Part shown: positions 8,585 through 17,401 of the stretch, one piece after another
Layout of the letters: every line of letters starts with the position of its first letter
Numbering within the stretch: the first letter of the stretch is position 1
Origin: Ruminococcus sp.
GTDB lineage: Bacteria; Bacillota; Clostridia; Oscillospirales; Ruminococcaceae
Assembly: GCA_017516465.1 (NCBI GenBank)
Contig: JAFXCR010000017.1
Span: 1 to 64,000, forward strand
DNA: 64,000 nt
Direction of reading: 5' to 3'
Translations under genes and position numbers: made by a program
The notes under the pieces: generated by a model
What the model saw: the letters and a program-made list of their open reading frames with translations, nothing else
What the model was told of the DNA's origin: nothing
The model's database searches: none

Positions 8585-11500
8585 TTAATAATCAAGATAG
8601 CTTACTGCAGCGTATGTGTGTTCCTTGTTTGCATCAATAATTGCAGCGCCGCCTGATGAATCCTTTACATATACGAGCAGCCAGTCGTTCTGTGCACTAT
8701 GTGATGCAACGTTTAGACATCCGAGGATACCGAAACGTGCCGGTGCCTGACCATTCTTGTTGCCAGCCTTATCAAGACGGATTCCATCATAGTAAATTCG
8801 TTCAAGACATTTATCATACATAGGGGTAAATGTAGGAACATCAAAGTCCATATACGGTGCACGGATAAACGCTGTTACCATGAAATCGTTACGTGCGGTG
8901 AACTTAGCACCCATTGCAGAGTACATATTTACCTTAGGAGCTTCCATGAGAGGATAATCCTTACCAGTTACAGGATCCTTCATTCTGAGCATAGGATCAT
9001 CCAGATCTGTAACAATCTGAACAGTCTTGTTTGATGCTGCAAAATCAAGGAACGACTGTGTAACGATCTGTCCATTAGACATAAAGTTATCAGTACCTGT
9101 TACATAGAAGTTTACATAACCTCCTATTGAGCTTCCATCTGCACCTACATCCTTGATAACAATTCTCGTATTGTTCTGTGTCTTGAATCCGTCAAGCTGA
9201 ATCCACATTGTATCGCTTGCAGGAGGAATTATATTGATTGTAACTCCGTCATACATACCTGTAAGTTTAGCGTCTACACCGTTGATCGTAATCACTTTGC
9301 CTTCTGCAGCTTCTGGTCCGACAACATTTGTTATTGCTCCCGACGGGCTCTGAACATTGGTTTCAATCTTCCACTTATCCATTACGTCAAATACTGTCTC
9401 GATAACCTGTGTTTCCTGTTTTTCAGTCTCATTATCGTAGAAGCATTCAATTTCGCCTTCAAATGTGAAGTATACATGACCACCGTTGGATTCTTTTACA
9501 TAAATTCTTGCCTCAGCGGGATTATCGTCATTTCTGAATGTAGCATTCTTGATATGAACATATATATCCTCACCGTTTGCTTCGACGGTAACAGCCTTAG
9601 TGAATGTACCTGTAAGAGTACAGCTTTCTGTAACGCTGCCTACAAGCTGAGCTGTTCCATTGTAAATACGGTTGTTTACAGCCTGAGGTGTGGCTGTTCC
9701 GAAGTGACCTTCCGTGCCCTTTACCGGACCTGAAAGACCGAGGATTGTTGCCTTTTCTGCGTATGCAGGGAATATTGTACCTTCGCTTGTATCAGTATAA
9801 TACTGTGACAGCGGGAAAATTTCAAATGAACCCTTGTTTCCGTTGTATGTCGGAACATTTGATTTCAGTGCATCTGCCTCTGAAACCTCATTTCCCTCAG
9901 GATCAAAGAAGCCGACTCTGAAATTTTTTGTCTGATTGAGATCAGGAACGAATTCCTCAGGTTCATGAGGAGCTTCCGGACCATCAGGACCGCCAGGACC
10001 ATCAGGACCATCAGGACCGCCAGGACCGCCAGGACCATCAGGACCGCCATGACCATCATCCCAGTCTTCCGGCTTTTCAAGACCATCAAATGTTTCACCC
10101 CAGCGGTCAACAAGCAGATAATCAATCGGGATTAGTGCACCGCCGAAATCGTAGGCATTTGTAGGAGATCCATCATCGTTTTTGATATTTGTGTATCCCT
10201 CAAATGCGTCGAGAACCTCAGGATAGAGCCACATATAATCAACGGACTCTATAATTGAGCCGTCCGGATCATCGGGATCTGCTGCCTCGTATTTAACATC
10301 CTTGGCAATAATAAAGCTTATATCACGCTTTTCATAGCCGTCCTTAAGCTCACCATCACCGGGGAGACTGATTTTATTACCCTCATAGGAATCAGCATAA
10401 ACCTTACCATTTACCTTAATATCATTGTTGAGGAGTGAAAGCTTTCCGCCTACAACGAGATCTCCGCCAATAGTAATCTCCTTGCTAATAACTACATCGC
10501 CTTCAACCTTAATATCGCCGCCGATCATATCGCCGCCGCTGTGATTTCCGGAGAATTCGAGATTACCCTTTGAGAAGATACCGCCGCCGTTGCTTGAATA
10601 GCCGTCGCCGCCTTTGATAAAAGAATCTGACCAGCTGTAAAGAGCCGTGCTGTTTGTTCCGATTCTTGTTGTTTCATTCTTGTCATAACAGTAGATATCT
10701 ACGGATGATGCAAGTGTACCTGCGTTAAGATCTAAGCTTCCGCAGAAGATGTTGAACGGATATGTACCGTCACCAAATCTGAAATCCTGATTAGCCATGG
10801 TGATCTTTCCGTCAACATAGAGATAAGGAATCTGATTGAATCTGACTGCGGATGAATTCATTGCTTCCTTGAGCGGATCAGACATACTTATTGTAAGACC
10901 GCCGTTTTTCATATTGAGGTCGCCCCATACCTGCATTCCCTTACCAAGCTGTGTGCAGTGCATTGTAAGATAAGTAGGCAGATCGAAGTTTCCGTTTACT
11001 ACCATGAATGCTTCAACTCTGTTGATATCCTTAAGGAAGTATGTCTCACCTGTCAGGTACATCTTATCCTCAAGGGTAGTGAGCTTTTGATCATCGCTAT
11101 TCCATTCAATATAATGAAGATCCCTATTCCACACTCCACCATCGTAGCCGTCGCCCATACCGTAGTAAGCACCGCCGAAGATAGAGCCGTTGTTACCATT
11201 TTCTGTGCCTGCACCTCCCATTGTAAGGAAGCCGGGACCGTCATCACGCTTGCGGACAGGATCCTGAATTACATAGGAAACGATTCTTGAAGTTTCGCCT
11301 CCCATTGTTACTTCAGCAGTAATCTTTAAAAGATTCTTTTCAACCCATGCCGTTGTATTACTGTCAAAAACAGTTGTTTTCCCTGCATATTCAACTTTTG
11401 CACTGTCGATTTTACCGAGGGAAGGTGAGTTGATACCCACCTCAACCTCGAAGCTTCCGTTCTGAGGAAGTTTTTCAACAGCTGTTGCAAACTCATTATT

Positions 11501-11704
11501 TGTACCTACTGCGGCAAGGATACTATCAATAGCTGCTCTTGCCGTGTATGATGCCTGTGATGCCGAATACGTCTTATGAGCCCGTTTGTTTGCAGCTGCC
11601 GCCAGAGCTAACGCACTGGTCATGAATATTGTCATGAGAGCCAGCACTGAGACTACTGTAAACAGTATGGAGCCTTTTAGGGTTCTTTTTTTCTCAGTAT
11701 TCAT
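8585..11704 (-). CDS. Giant PilX-like protein with collagen-like repeat
   Basis: A 1039-residue protein with a basic start and a hydrophobic helix (about 11-37) followed by a SASQASYTARAAIDSI stretch, like PilX/GspK-type proteins. It lacks the FTLIE box and has Thr where Glu+5 would be. The middle (about 380-440) has repeated V-x-G-D/G-x-I/L turns (GGDIKVEGDVVISKEITIGG), which look like a beta-solenoid or bactofilin-like fold. An eight-fold Gly-Pro-X run (about 553-577) acts as a hinge, then Thr/Asn-rich beta domains follow. It lies between pilO and two pseudopilins. I infer a tip-mounted adhesin or surface stalk. No catalytic motif was seen. Confidence 0.75.
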   Translation of the reverse strand: MNTEKKRTLKGSILFTVVSVLALMTIFMTSALALAAAANKRAHKTYSASQASYTARAAIDSILAAVGTNNEFATAVEKLPQNGSFEVEVGINSPSLGKIDSAKVEYAGKTTVFDSNTTAWVEKNLLKITAEVTMGGETSRIVSYVIQDPVRKRDDGPGFLTMGGAGTENGNNGSIFGGAYYGMGDGYDGGVWNRDLHYIEWNSDDQKLTTLEDKMYLTGETYFLKDINRVEAFMVVNGNFDLPTYLTMHCTQLGKGMQVWGDLNMKNGGLTISMSDPLKEAMNSSAVRFNQIPYLYVDGKITMANQDFRFGDGTYPFNIFCGSLDLNAGTLASSVDIYCYDKNETTRIGTNSTALYSWSDSFIKGGDGYSSNGGGIFSKGNLEFSGNHSGGDMIGGDIKVEGDVVISKEITIGGDLVVGGKLSLLNNDIKVNGKVYADSYEGNKISLPGDGELKDGYEKRDISFIIAKDVKYEAADPDDPDGSIIESVDYMWLYPEVLDAFEGYTNIKNDDGSPTNAYDFGGALIPIDYLLVDRWGETFDGLEKPEDWDDGHGGPDGPGGPGGPDGPDGPGGPDGPEAPHEPEEFVPDLNQTKNFRVGFFDPEGNEVSEADALKSNVPTYNGNKGSFEIFPLSQYYTDTSEGTIFPAYAEKATILGLSGPVKGTEGHFGTATPQAVNNRIYNGTAQLVGSVTESCTLTGTFTKAVTVEANGEDIYVHIKNATFRNDDNPAEARIYVKESNGGHVYFTFEGEIECFYDNETEKQETQVIETVFDVMDKWKIETNVQSPSGAITNVVGPEAAEGKVITINGVDAKLTGMYDGVTINIIPPASDTMWIQLDGFKTQNNTRIVIKDVGADGSSIGGYVNFYVTGTDNFMSNGQIVTQSFLDFAASNKTVQIVTDLDDPMLRMKDPVTGKDYPLMEAPKVNMYSAMGAKFTARNDFMVTAFIRAPYMDFDVPTFTPMYDKCLERIYYDGIRLDKAGNKNGQAPARFGILGCLNVASHSAQNDWLLVYVKDSSGGAAIIDANKEHTYAAVSYLDY
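9974..10045 (-). repeat. Eight 9-bp units encoding Gly-Pro-X
   Basis: Eight tandem 9-bp units (on the plus strand GGACCATCA or GGACCGCCA type) encode GPD/GPG/GPE triplets. Unit length is a multiple of three, so gain or loss of copies would change length and keep the frame. Confidence 0.9.
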
Positions 11705-11760
11705 ACTTTTACCACCTTTCCGGTAAATTTCTTCTCACGGGTACGAATGCGTTTGTAGGC

Positions 11761-12579
11761 TTAGTCTTTCTTCATTTTTGTATCTGGTTCTTCCATTTCG
11801 TATACTGAATAGAGCTGGATTACGATGTTTGCTTCAACAATAGTATCCTTTTCCCAGTTCTGGGGCTGATCGCTGTCTTCTTCCTCCTGCTGCTGCTGAG
11901 CATTCTGATTCTGACCGCCTGCGGGAGTTGCCGCCTTATCGTCTTCCTTTTCTTCATCCTCAACCTCGGACATAGATACAGATGTTACAATAACAGCCTC
12001 GTTGACTTTTTCAATTTCCTTGAGGTAATCCCATACGTTTTCTAATGCACCCTCAACTGTAAGACCATATCTTACAGACATGATATTCTCAACATTTCTT
12101 GATGAGATATACATACTGTCTGCACTATCTTCAGCTACCTTCTGTATCATTGTGCCGTTAATATCAGCGTTCTCACGGAGAGCTGTTGCAACCTCAACAT
12201 AAGGCTTATAGTAGTAGTTGATTGCAGATGTTGCAAGCTCGTCAACCTTAAGTTCCATAACTCTTACATCAGCTTTTTCTGCATAATTGTACATATATTC
12301 ATCGAGAAGCTTAGGCTGCTTGATAAGCTCTTCATCTACGAAAACAGCTGTATTTTTCTTGCTGTCATCCCATGTAGTATTGATGTTATCTTCAACCTTC
12401 TTGATACGCTTGATTTTTCTTTCGATTTCTGTTTTTTCATTCTCTAATGTTTCAAGATTAGCCTGATTATCCTTGATTTGCTGTCTCTTGGGCTTGATAA
12501 GTCCAAAGAAACCTCCCACGCAGATCGCAACTGCCAGAACAACGGCAAGAATAACTTTATCTCTGTAAGTTAATTTCAT
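11761..12579 (-). CDS. pilO: PilO-like pilus alignment protein
   Basis: A 272-residue bitopic membrane protein: short cytoplasmic start, one membrane helix (about 9-27), a coiled coil (about 32-66) and an extracytoplasmic alpha/beta domain. This is the PilO/GspM plan; PilO pairs with PilN to link the cytoplasmic PilM ring to the pilus base. Identification rests on architecture and on its place just after the PilM-PilN fusion gene, since PilO sequences are poorly conserved. A Gln/Glu-rich linker (about 215-240) is unusual. GGGAGG precedes ATG. Confidence 0.78.
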   Translation of the reverse strand: MKLTYRDKVILAVVLAVAICVGGFFGLIKPKRQQIKDNQANLETLENEKTEIERKIKRIKKVEDNINTTWDDSKKNTAVFVDEELIKQPKLLDEYMYNYAEKADVRVMELKVDELATSAINYYYKPYVEVATALRENADINGTMIQKVAEDSADSMYISSRNVENIMSVRYGLTVEGALENVWDYLKEIEKVNEAVIVTSVSMSEVEDEEKEDDKAATPAGGQNQNAQQQQEEEDSDQPQNWEKDTIVEANIVIQLYSVYEMEEPDTKMKKD

Positions 12580-12600
12580 CTTACTTTTCCTCCCTAATTA

Positions 12601-14289
12601 TTATTCTTCTGCCTGAACTCTGTCAGCAGCGGCGCTTTCTTCGCCTTCAAGATAAACAGTAACAGAGAACTGTACTCTGTCAGGTTCTTTTTCTTTCTCT
12701 CCGGCAGGATTGTTTTCATTTTCTTCAACTGCGCCCTTTTCAATTGTATATCCGCCATATTCAACGTTTCTGTATTCCTCGAGGTTTTCAACTTCATGAA
12801 CGAATTCACGCGGGAAGTCCTGAGTCATCTTCTTTTTAGCTTCTTCGCTGTCCTTAAGCGGAATATCAAACTCAATAGAAAGAGCACCTTCATTGTAATC
12901 GCCATAAATAATTGTAGGAGCAATTCTTGTCTTCTTTTGCTCTGTACCTGTGCCCTCGGTCTTCTCAGCATTCCACTCGATTAATTCCTTGTACTTATTC
13001 TTCTTAAGGATACCTTCCATAGTAGTTCTGAGGAGCTCATACTTTTCGCCGTTGATAACGGGCTTTGAGTAATATGCGTCATGAGCGTTGTTCATCTTAT
13101 TAGCATAAGAATCTACCTGAACCTCTTTACCCTCAAGGTATACGAGGTGATTGAGCTTTGCCTCTGTCTCAGGACTGTCGATGAATTCCTGAACCTCTTT
13201 GATATCCTTTTCGATACCCTTGTTCTTGAAGAAGTTATATGCAAAAATACCGCCTGTAACAAGGACTGAAACACAAAGTGCACTGAGGAGAATGAGATTT
13301 CCTGAGCTGTCATTCTTAATCTTGTTCTTTACAGCTGTACCGAGATCAGTTTCAAGGAGGTTGATTTTTTCAATTTCCTTGCTTCTCTTGAACATAGCAC
13401 CGATAGCGTTTGCGTACAGTGAGAATTCAAGATTTTCGTGACCATGGATCTGCGGAGGAACATTGATAAGGCTTGTTTTAAGATCAAGCTTTTCAAGCTC
13501 GTCAGTGAGTCTTACATACTCGTGAGTATCTCCGTAGAAAATTACGTTCTCAATAGCCTCGCCTGTCTGACGGCTTCTGTGGAACTGAAGCATACGGAAG
13601 ATGTTTTCATTTACAGCCTCGAAAACGTAGTCATCTGAGTAGCCGTAGTCGGCAGCGTCAATAGATGCGAAACGTGAGAATGAGAGTGCTCCCTGCTCGT
13701 AGAGGTTAAGGGAGATGAAGTTGTTGTCAATCTGAACAGCGAGAAGCGGCATCTTGGACTTGATCTTTGTATCTGCAAGAAGTACCTTTGTGATACAGTT
13801 GCAGCCGATCATAACTGATTTCAGTGAGATTCCGAGAAGCTTGAACACTTCTCTGTAACTGTTTACGATTTCATATGGGCAGGCAGTAGCAAGGATTCTG
13901 TATACAGGCTCACTGTTATCGCCGGATGATCCTGCCTCACCTACAATAATATATGATACGCTGTAAGAATCATCGAGGTTCAGCTCAGCCTGCATCTGCT
14001 GCTTAACCACCTTCTGAAGGTCCTGATTCTTAACCTTGGCAACGTTCATTTCCTTAAAGATTGTGAGGTTTGAGGAAATTGATACGATAGCCTCCTTATC
14101 GGGCATCTTGTGCTTTTTAAGGATACCGTTGATAAGTGTTGCCACGTTTGGAACGTCCTTAACGTGACCGTTTACGATGAGATTTTCTTCAATATCAAGG
14201 GTTGCAGCGGAGCTGATCTTAATTTTTCCGTTGCTTTCTGTTCCCTTAACAACGCGTATATTTCTGTCGGTAATATCAAATGAAAGCAT
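12601..14289 (-). CDS. Fused PilM-PilN pilus assembly protein
   Basis: A 562-residue protein joining two normally separate parts. Residues 1-305 resemble PilM, the actin-like cytoplasmic ATPase-fold protein (SFDITDRNIRVV start, YGYSDDYVFEAVNENIFRML region). Residues 309-316 read INLLETDL, matching the PilN motif (INLL) that docks into PilM. A membrane helix (331-353) and a coiled-coil plus extracytoplasmic domain follow, as in PilN. The fusion would place the docking peptide in cis. It sits between pilC and pilO, the order pilM-pilN-pilO being normal. No stop or frameshift interrupts the join, and the start has AAAGGTGG upstream. Confidence 0.82.
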   Translation of the reverse strand: MLSFDITDRNIRVVKGTESNGKIKISSAATLDIEENLIVNGHVKDVPNVATLINGILKKHKMPDKEAIVSISSNLTIFKEMNVAKVKNQDLQKVVKQQMQAELNLDDSYSVSYIIVGEAGSSGDNSEPVYRILATACPYEIVNSYREVFKLLGISLKSVMIGCNCITKVLLADTKIKSKMPLLAVQIDNNFISLNLYEQGALSFSRFASIDAADYGYSDDYVFEAVNENIFRMLQFHRSRQTGEAIENVIFYGDTHEYVRLTDELEKLDLKTSLINVPPQIHGHENLEFSLYANAIGAMFKRSKEIEKINLLETDLGTAVKNKIKNDSSGNLILLSALCVSVLVTGGIFAYNFFKNKGIEKDIKEVQEFIDSPETEAKLNHLVYLEGKEVQVDSYANKMNNAHDAYYSKPVINGEKYELLRTTMEGILKKNKYKELIEWNAEKTEGTGTEQKKTRIAPTIIYGDYNEGALSIEFDIPLKDSEEAKKKMTQDFPREFVHEVENLEEYRNVEYGGYTIEKGAVEENENNPAGEKEKEPDRVQFSVTVYLEGEESAAADRVQAEE

Positions 14290-14310
14290 TTATCTTTCCA
14301 CCTTTCCGTT

Positions 14311-15510
14311 TTATTCGTTTTCGATACTCTCGAAGGAACCGTAGAGTGCGGGGTAAACACCACATACTACAAGACCAATGATAAGACCCATGAAAATGAG
14401 AAGCAGCGGTTCTACCATGCTTACCAGACGCTGTACAGCGGAGTCTGATTCATCTTCATAGTAGTCAGATGTCTTTTCAAGGATTGAGTCAAGAGCACCT
14501 GATTCTTCGCCGACGAAGATAATTGAGCAGAACATAGGCTCAAATATTTCTGTTCTTGTAATAGCTGCCGAGAGTGATTCACCCTGTTTTACCTCATCAA
14601 CAACGTCCTCGAACTTCTGATCTATGTAAGAATTTCCGAGAATAGCGGAAGCTCTTTCAAGACATTCTACCATAGGGATACCGCTTGAGTAAAGGGATGA
14701 AAGTGTTCTTGCGAAACGGCCTGTATAGATTTTTGTGATAAGGGGACCAATTCCAGGACCCGTCACAAGAAAACGGTCAACTTTAAGTCTGAAGCTTGGG
14801 ACTTTGAGTGCATATTTGATGCCGAAGAAACCAGCAACCACAATAATGACAAGTATGTACCATTTTTCTCTGAGGAAGTCACTGATAGCTGCCAGACACT
14901 TTGTAAGGAACGGCATTGTCGAAGGATCGTCATACATATCAATGAACGTAGGCATGATGAATGTGAAGAGGAAAATTACGATTACAATACAGAGGATGAG
15001 AAGTATCAGAGGATACGTCATCGCGCCCTTGATGGTATTCTTCAGTTTATTTTCCTTAGCATAGTGATCAGACATACGCTGCATGATTACGTCAAGAGAA
15101 CCGCTTGATTCTCCGGCGGCAACCATCGAAATAAGAAATTCAGGGAACGAACCCTCGTGCATTTCAAGAGCTGAGGAGAAGGATTCACCTTTCTGAACGT
15201 TTTCATAAATGTCCTGCCAGATAGCCTTTGCCTTTTCTGACTCCTGCTCTTTACAGAGAATGTCGATTGATTTTACAAGTGTAAGACCTGATGTAAGCAT
15301 CGCACTGAGCTGTCTGCAGCAGAATGCAAGCTCCTTGGTATTGAACTTGTAGATTGTTTTTGTGTCTGCTGAATCGCTTTCCTTGTAATCCTTAACGTAC
15401 AGACCTTTTTCTTTGATTTTCTTTAAAAATTCCTGTTCGTTTTCCGCATTGATTACGCCCTTTACCTGCTTGTTCTTAGCGTCCTGGGCAATATAGGAAA
15501 AACTCTTCAT
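14311..15510 (-). CDS. pilC: Type IV pilus platform protein PilC
   Basis: A 399-residue GspF/PilC-family membrane protein. It has the N-terminal SYIAQDAKNKQVKGVI motif, two homologous GspF domains (about 65-190 and 270-390) and three membrane helices (about 167-190, 215-235, 370-392). Family members form the platform that couples PilB and PilT to pilin insertion. Length and motifs are normal. It is first in a six-gene operon (pilC, pilMN, pilO, giant PilX-like, two pseudopilins) with short gaps. GGAGGTGG precedes ATG, and two consensus promoters lie upstream. Confidence 0.95.
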   Translation of the reverse strand: MKSFSYIAQDAKNKQVKGVINAENEQEFLKKIKEKGLYVKDYKESDSADTKTIYKFNTKELAFCCRQLSAMLTSGLTLVKSIDILCKEQESEKAKAIWQDIYENVQKGESFSSALEMHEGSFPEFLISMVAAGESSGSLDVIMQRMSDHYAKENKLKNTIKGAMTYPLILLILCIVIVIFLFTFIMPTFIDMYDDPSTMPFLTKCLAAISDFLREKWYILVIIVVAGFFGIKYALKVPSFRLKVDRFLVTGPGIGPLITKIYTGRFARTLSSLYSSGIPMVECLERASAILGNSYIDQKFEDVVDEVKQGESLSAAITRTEIFEPMFCSIIFVGEESGALDSILEKTSDYYEDESDSAVQRLVSMVEPLLLIFMGLIIGLVVCGVYPALYGSFESIENE

Positions 15511-15700
15511 GAAACCACCTCCATAAATTATTGCTTGAGCTGCTGTCTTTCAGATTCCGTTTTAAGCTTTCAGTTCATAATGCTACGGAGATCACCATTA
15601 CCGCTGTATCAAGGTCAGACAGCGGATATCTGTACTCAGTAATCCCGTGCAAGCTCAGAACATTTTTTCAAACAGATTCCATGCAGATCTTAATAGAATA

Positions 15701-15729
15701 ATTATATCATTTTGATGATTATTTTTCAA
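15701..15729 (-). promoter_or_regulatory. Proximal promoter of the pilC operon
   Basis: On the minus strand TTGAAA (15724-15729), 17-bp spacer, TATAAT (15701-15706). Predicted start near 15694 gives a leader of about 180 nt to pilC. Confidence 0.8.
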
Positions 15730-15854
15730 TCTCTTTTTTGACATAAATAATCGCCCCTTTTTTATTAATATTCAACAACAATTATACTTATCGTAATATT
15801 TCAAAACTCAAAAAGGGTTTTTTTCTACAAAATTCAATTTTTAAGACAGCATAA

Positions 15855-15882
15855 CCGCAGCATTCTTGTACCAATGCTGTGG
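15855..15882 (-). promoter_or_regulatory. Hairpin just after the distal promoter
   Basis: A 10-bp stem with one mismatch (CCGCAGCATT / AATGCTGTGG, 8-nt loop) begins about 14 nt after the predicted start of the distal promoter. It could be an attenuator or the fold of a small RNA. Confidence 0.5.
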
Positions 15883-15902
15883 ATTGTTAAACTTATACAA
15901 AT

Positions 15903-15931
15903 ATTATATCATACTCTTTACAGAATTGCAA
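15903..15931 (-). promoter_or_regulatory. Distal promoter upstream of the pilC operon
   Basis: On the minus strand TTGCAA (15926-15931), 17-bp spacer, TATAAT (15903-15908). It reads toward pilC about 200 bp upstream of the proximal promoter. Confidence 0.75.
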
Positions 15932-16045
15932 CATAAATCTTGAAATTTTTCCTTTTTTAATAAAATTGTGAACTTCAGCAAATTCATTAACTATAATTTG
16001 GGCATTTTGACTGTCGAAAGCTTGCTCCTGCTCTTAAAAAGAAAA

Positions 16046-16071
16046 CGGCTTCCGACAAATTCCGGAAGCCG
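16046..16071 (-). terminator. Terminator of the baseplate-like cassette
   Basis: A 9-bp perfect stem (CGGCTTCCG / CGGAAGCCG) followed on the minus strand by TTTTCTTTTT. It closes the three-gene cassette ending at 16080. Confidence 0.9.
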
Positions 16072-16079
16072 CTGGATTA

Positions 16080-16475
16080 TTATACTATTTTTTCTCTGAC
16101 ACTGTATGTATCAAAAACTGTCCCGCCATTGCAGAAGGCTGTTCCACAATGCTTTCCATTGTAATACATTCCCTGAATCTTTTTGCCGCCGTAATAAAGT
16201 GATGATTCCGTAATACTCCTGAGACTACTGATATTCCTGATCCAAGGATATCCGCCGTTCACTTTCTCCCCGAAGCACATCATCATACATTCCGGAAGCG
16301 TACTGGTAAATCCCGTACTGCTCTCCGGAACATCCGATATAATCGGATAGTCTTTGCTTCCAGAAGAAAAAAGATACTCGCACACCGGCTGTATTAATCC
16401 GGCAGATTCACGTTCATTCAGCTCAGGTATACACGGATAGCCCTCATTTCTGCCGTTTATTATCTCAAACTTCAT
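16080..16475 (-). CDS. Phage tail-tip-like small protein
   Basis: A 131-residue protein I cannot name. Its C-terminal third carries a rough repeat, YYGGKKI..MYYNGKHC..AFCNGGTVF, that is Y-x-G/N-G-x-x-hydrophobic spaced by about eight residues. Short repeats of this form are common in tail-tip and receptor-binding proteins of Firmicute phages. The start at 16475 overlaps the previous stop codon region (ATGAAGTTTGA) and has GGTGAG upstream, better than the ATG five codons earlier. It is last of three co-transcribed tail-like genes and is followed by a strong terminator. Confidence 0.6.
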   Translation of the reverse strand: MKFEIINGRNEGYPCIPELNERESAGLIQPVCEYLFSSGSKDYPIISDVPESSTGFTSTLPECMMMCFGEKVNGGYPWIRNISSLRSITESSLYYGGKKIQGMYYNGKHCGTAFCNGGTVFDTYSVREKIV

Positions 16476-17400
16476 CGTTCTCACCTGCACATATAAAGCC
16501 TATGGACGTCAGATATGCCGGATCCTTACACTGATCCGTTGTAAGTCCCTTAAAAAGAGTGCTGAGCTGCTGATGACTGTCATATACCGCCCCTGACATA
16601 AGATCGCTGTCGTAAAAGCACATGGAAGAAAACGTGTTGTTCCAGAATATTCTGCTCAGCCCGTTCATTTCCACCGCCTGATAGAAATTTGAAAAGCAGC
16701 TATCGTAATCCGTCATGTGGTATGAATTTCCGTCCTCTTCTGCATCGCACTTTATGCTGCCTGTAATCCATGATTCGCTTACATCTGACTTACGGAAAAG
16801 TGCCGTCTCAAGAATAGCCGAATCCCCCTCATGATGAGTGAGTATATCAACAATTATCTGTGTTCTGCTGATAGTATCGCCATTGAAAACAGCATAGTTC
16901 CTGTTGAATACAGCCGATACCGCAATGACTGAAAGTTCTGAAGATACCGTCAGATGTTCTCCGTGAAGAATACAGTTTTCACCTGATAATATAGCATTTG
17001 CCATGTGGCTTGCCTTGATTACCAGCGAACAATCTTTAAGCTTTATAACCGCTTCAACGTCTGTATCCGCCCTGAAAAGATTAACTATACTTCCGCAGAG
17101 AACGGCATTTTCGAGGAAAAGTCCGTTAATAGTGATATCTCCGGATACCATTACCCTGAATGCGTTTACAATGTTTAACTGATCTGAAACAAGTATGTTT
17201 CTGATCTTGTGACCACCGCCGTCAAGCGACGACCAGTTTACCGGTATCGGAATAAATTCCTGTGCATACGGAGTTCCATTAAAATCTATATCCGCACCAA
17301 GACGGCAGTATACATCCGCACCGCCAAGCGTTTCCATTTCGTAAAGCTCCTCCGCTGTCATAATCACAAACGGATCTGCCTGTGTTCCTGTACCTCTCAT
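16465..17400 (-). CDS. Beta-helix tail-fibre-like protein
   Basis: A 311-residue protein beginning GTGTQADPFVIMTAEELYEM, the GxGTxxDPxxIxTxxdL start used by GLUG/right-handed beta-helix proteins of phages and gut bacteria. After SLDGGGHKIRNI comes a series of short I-x-G/N-x-x-L/V turns typical of a parallel beta-helix. No signal peptide is present, so it is not a standard secreted adhesin; this fits a phage structural protein assembled in the cytoplasm. GAGGAGG lies inside the end of the upstream gene. Binding to a surface glycan is possible but not shown. Confidence 0.6.
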   Translation of the reverse strand: MRGTGTQADPFVIMTAEELYEMETLGGADVYCRLGADIDFNGTPYAQEFIPIPVNWSSLDGGGHKIRNILVSDQLNIVNAFRVMVSGDITINGLFLENAVLCGSIVNLFRADTDVEAVIKLKDCSLVIKASHMANAILSGENCILHGEHLTVSSELSVIAVSAVFNRNYAVFNGDTISRTQIIVDILTHHEGDSAILETALFRKSDVSESWITGSIKCDAEEDGNSYHMTDYDSCFSNFYQAVEMNGLSRIFWNNTFSSMCFYDSDLMSGAVYDSHQQLSTLFKGLTTDQCKDPAYLTSIGFICAGENDEV

Positions 17401-17401
17401 G

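Larger units (their letters stand above)
15511..16045. other. Long intergenic region before the pilus operon
   Basis: No protein gene is visible in this gap of over 500 bp. It holds two minus-strand promoters (15701-15729 and 15903-15931), a hairpin between them, and a leader of about 180 nt before pilC that contains an internal stem CCGCTGT/ACAGCGG. I could not assign the leader to a known riboswitch class. Confidence 0.6.

Noticed and set aside
9974..10045. CRISPR array
   Set aside because: Units are 9 bp without spacers and are coding in the large PilX-like gene.
15511..15694. c-di-GMP riboswitch in the pilC leader
   Set aside because: Neither the class I nor class II core elements could be found, although c-di-GMP control of pili would make sense.
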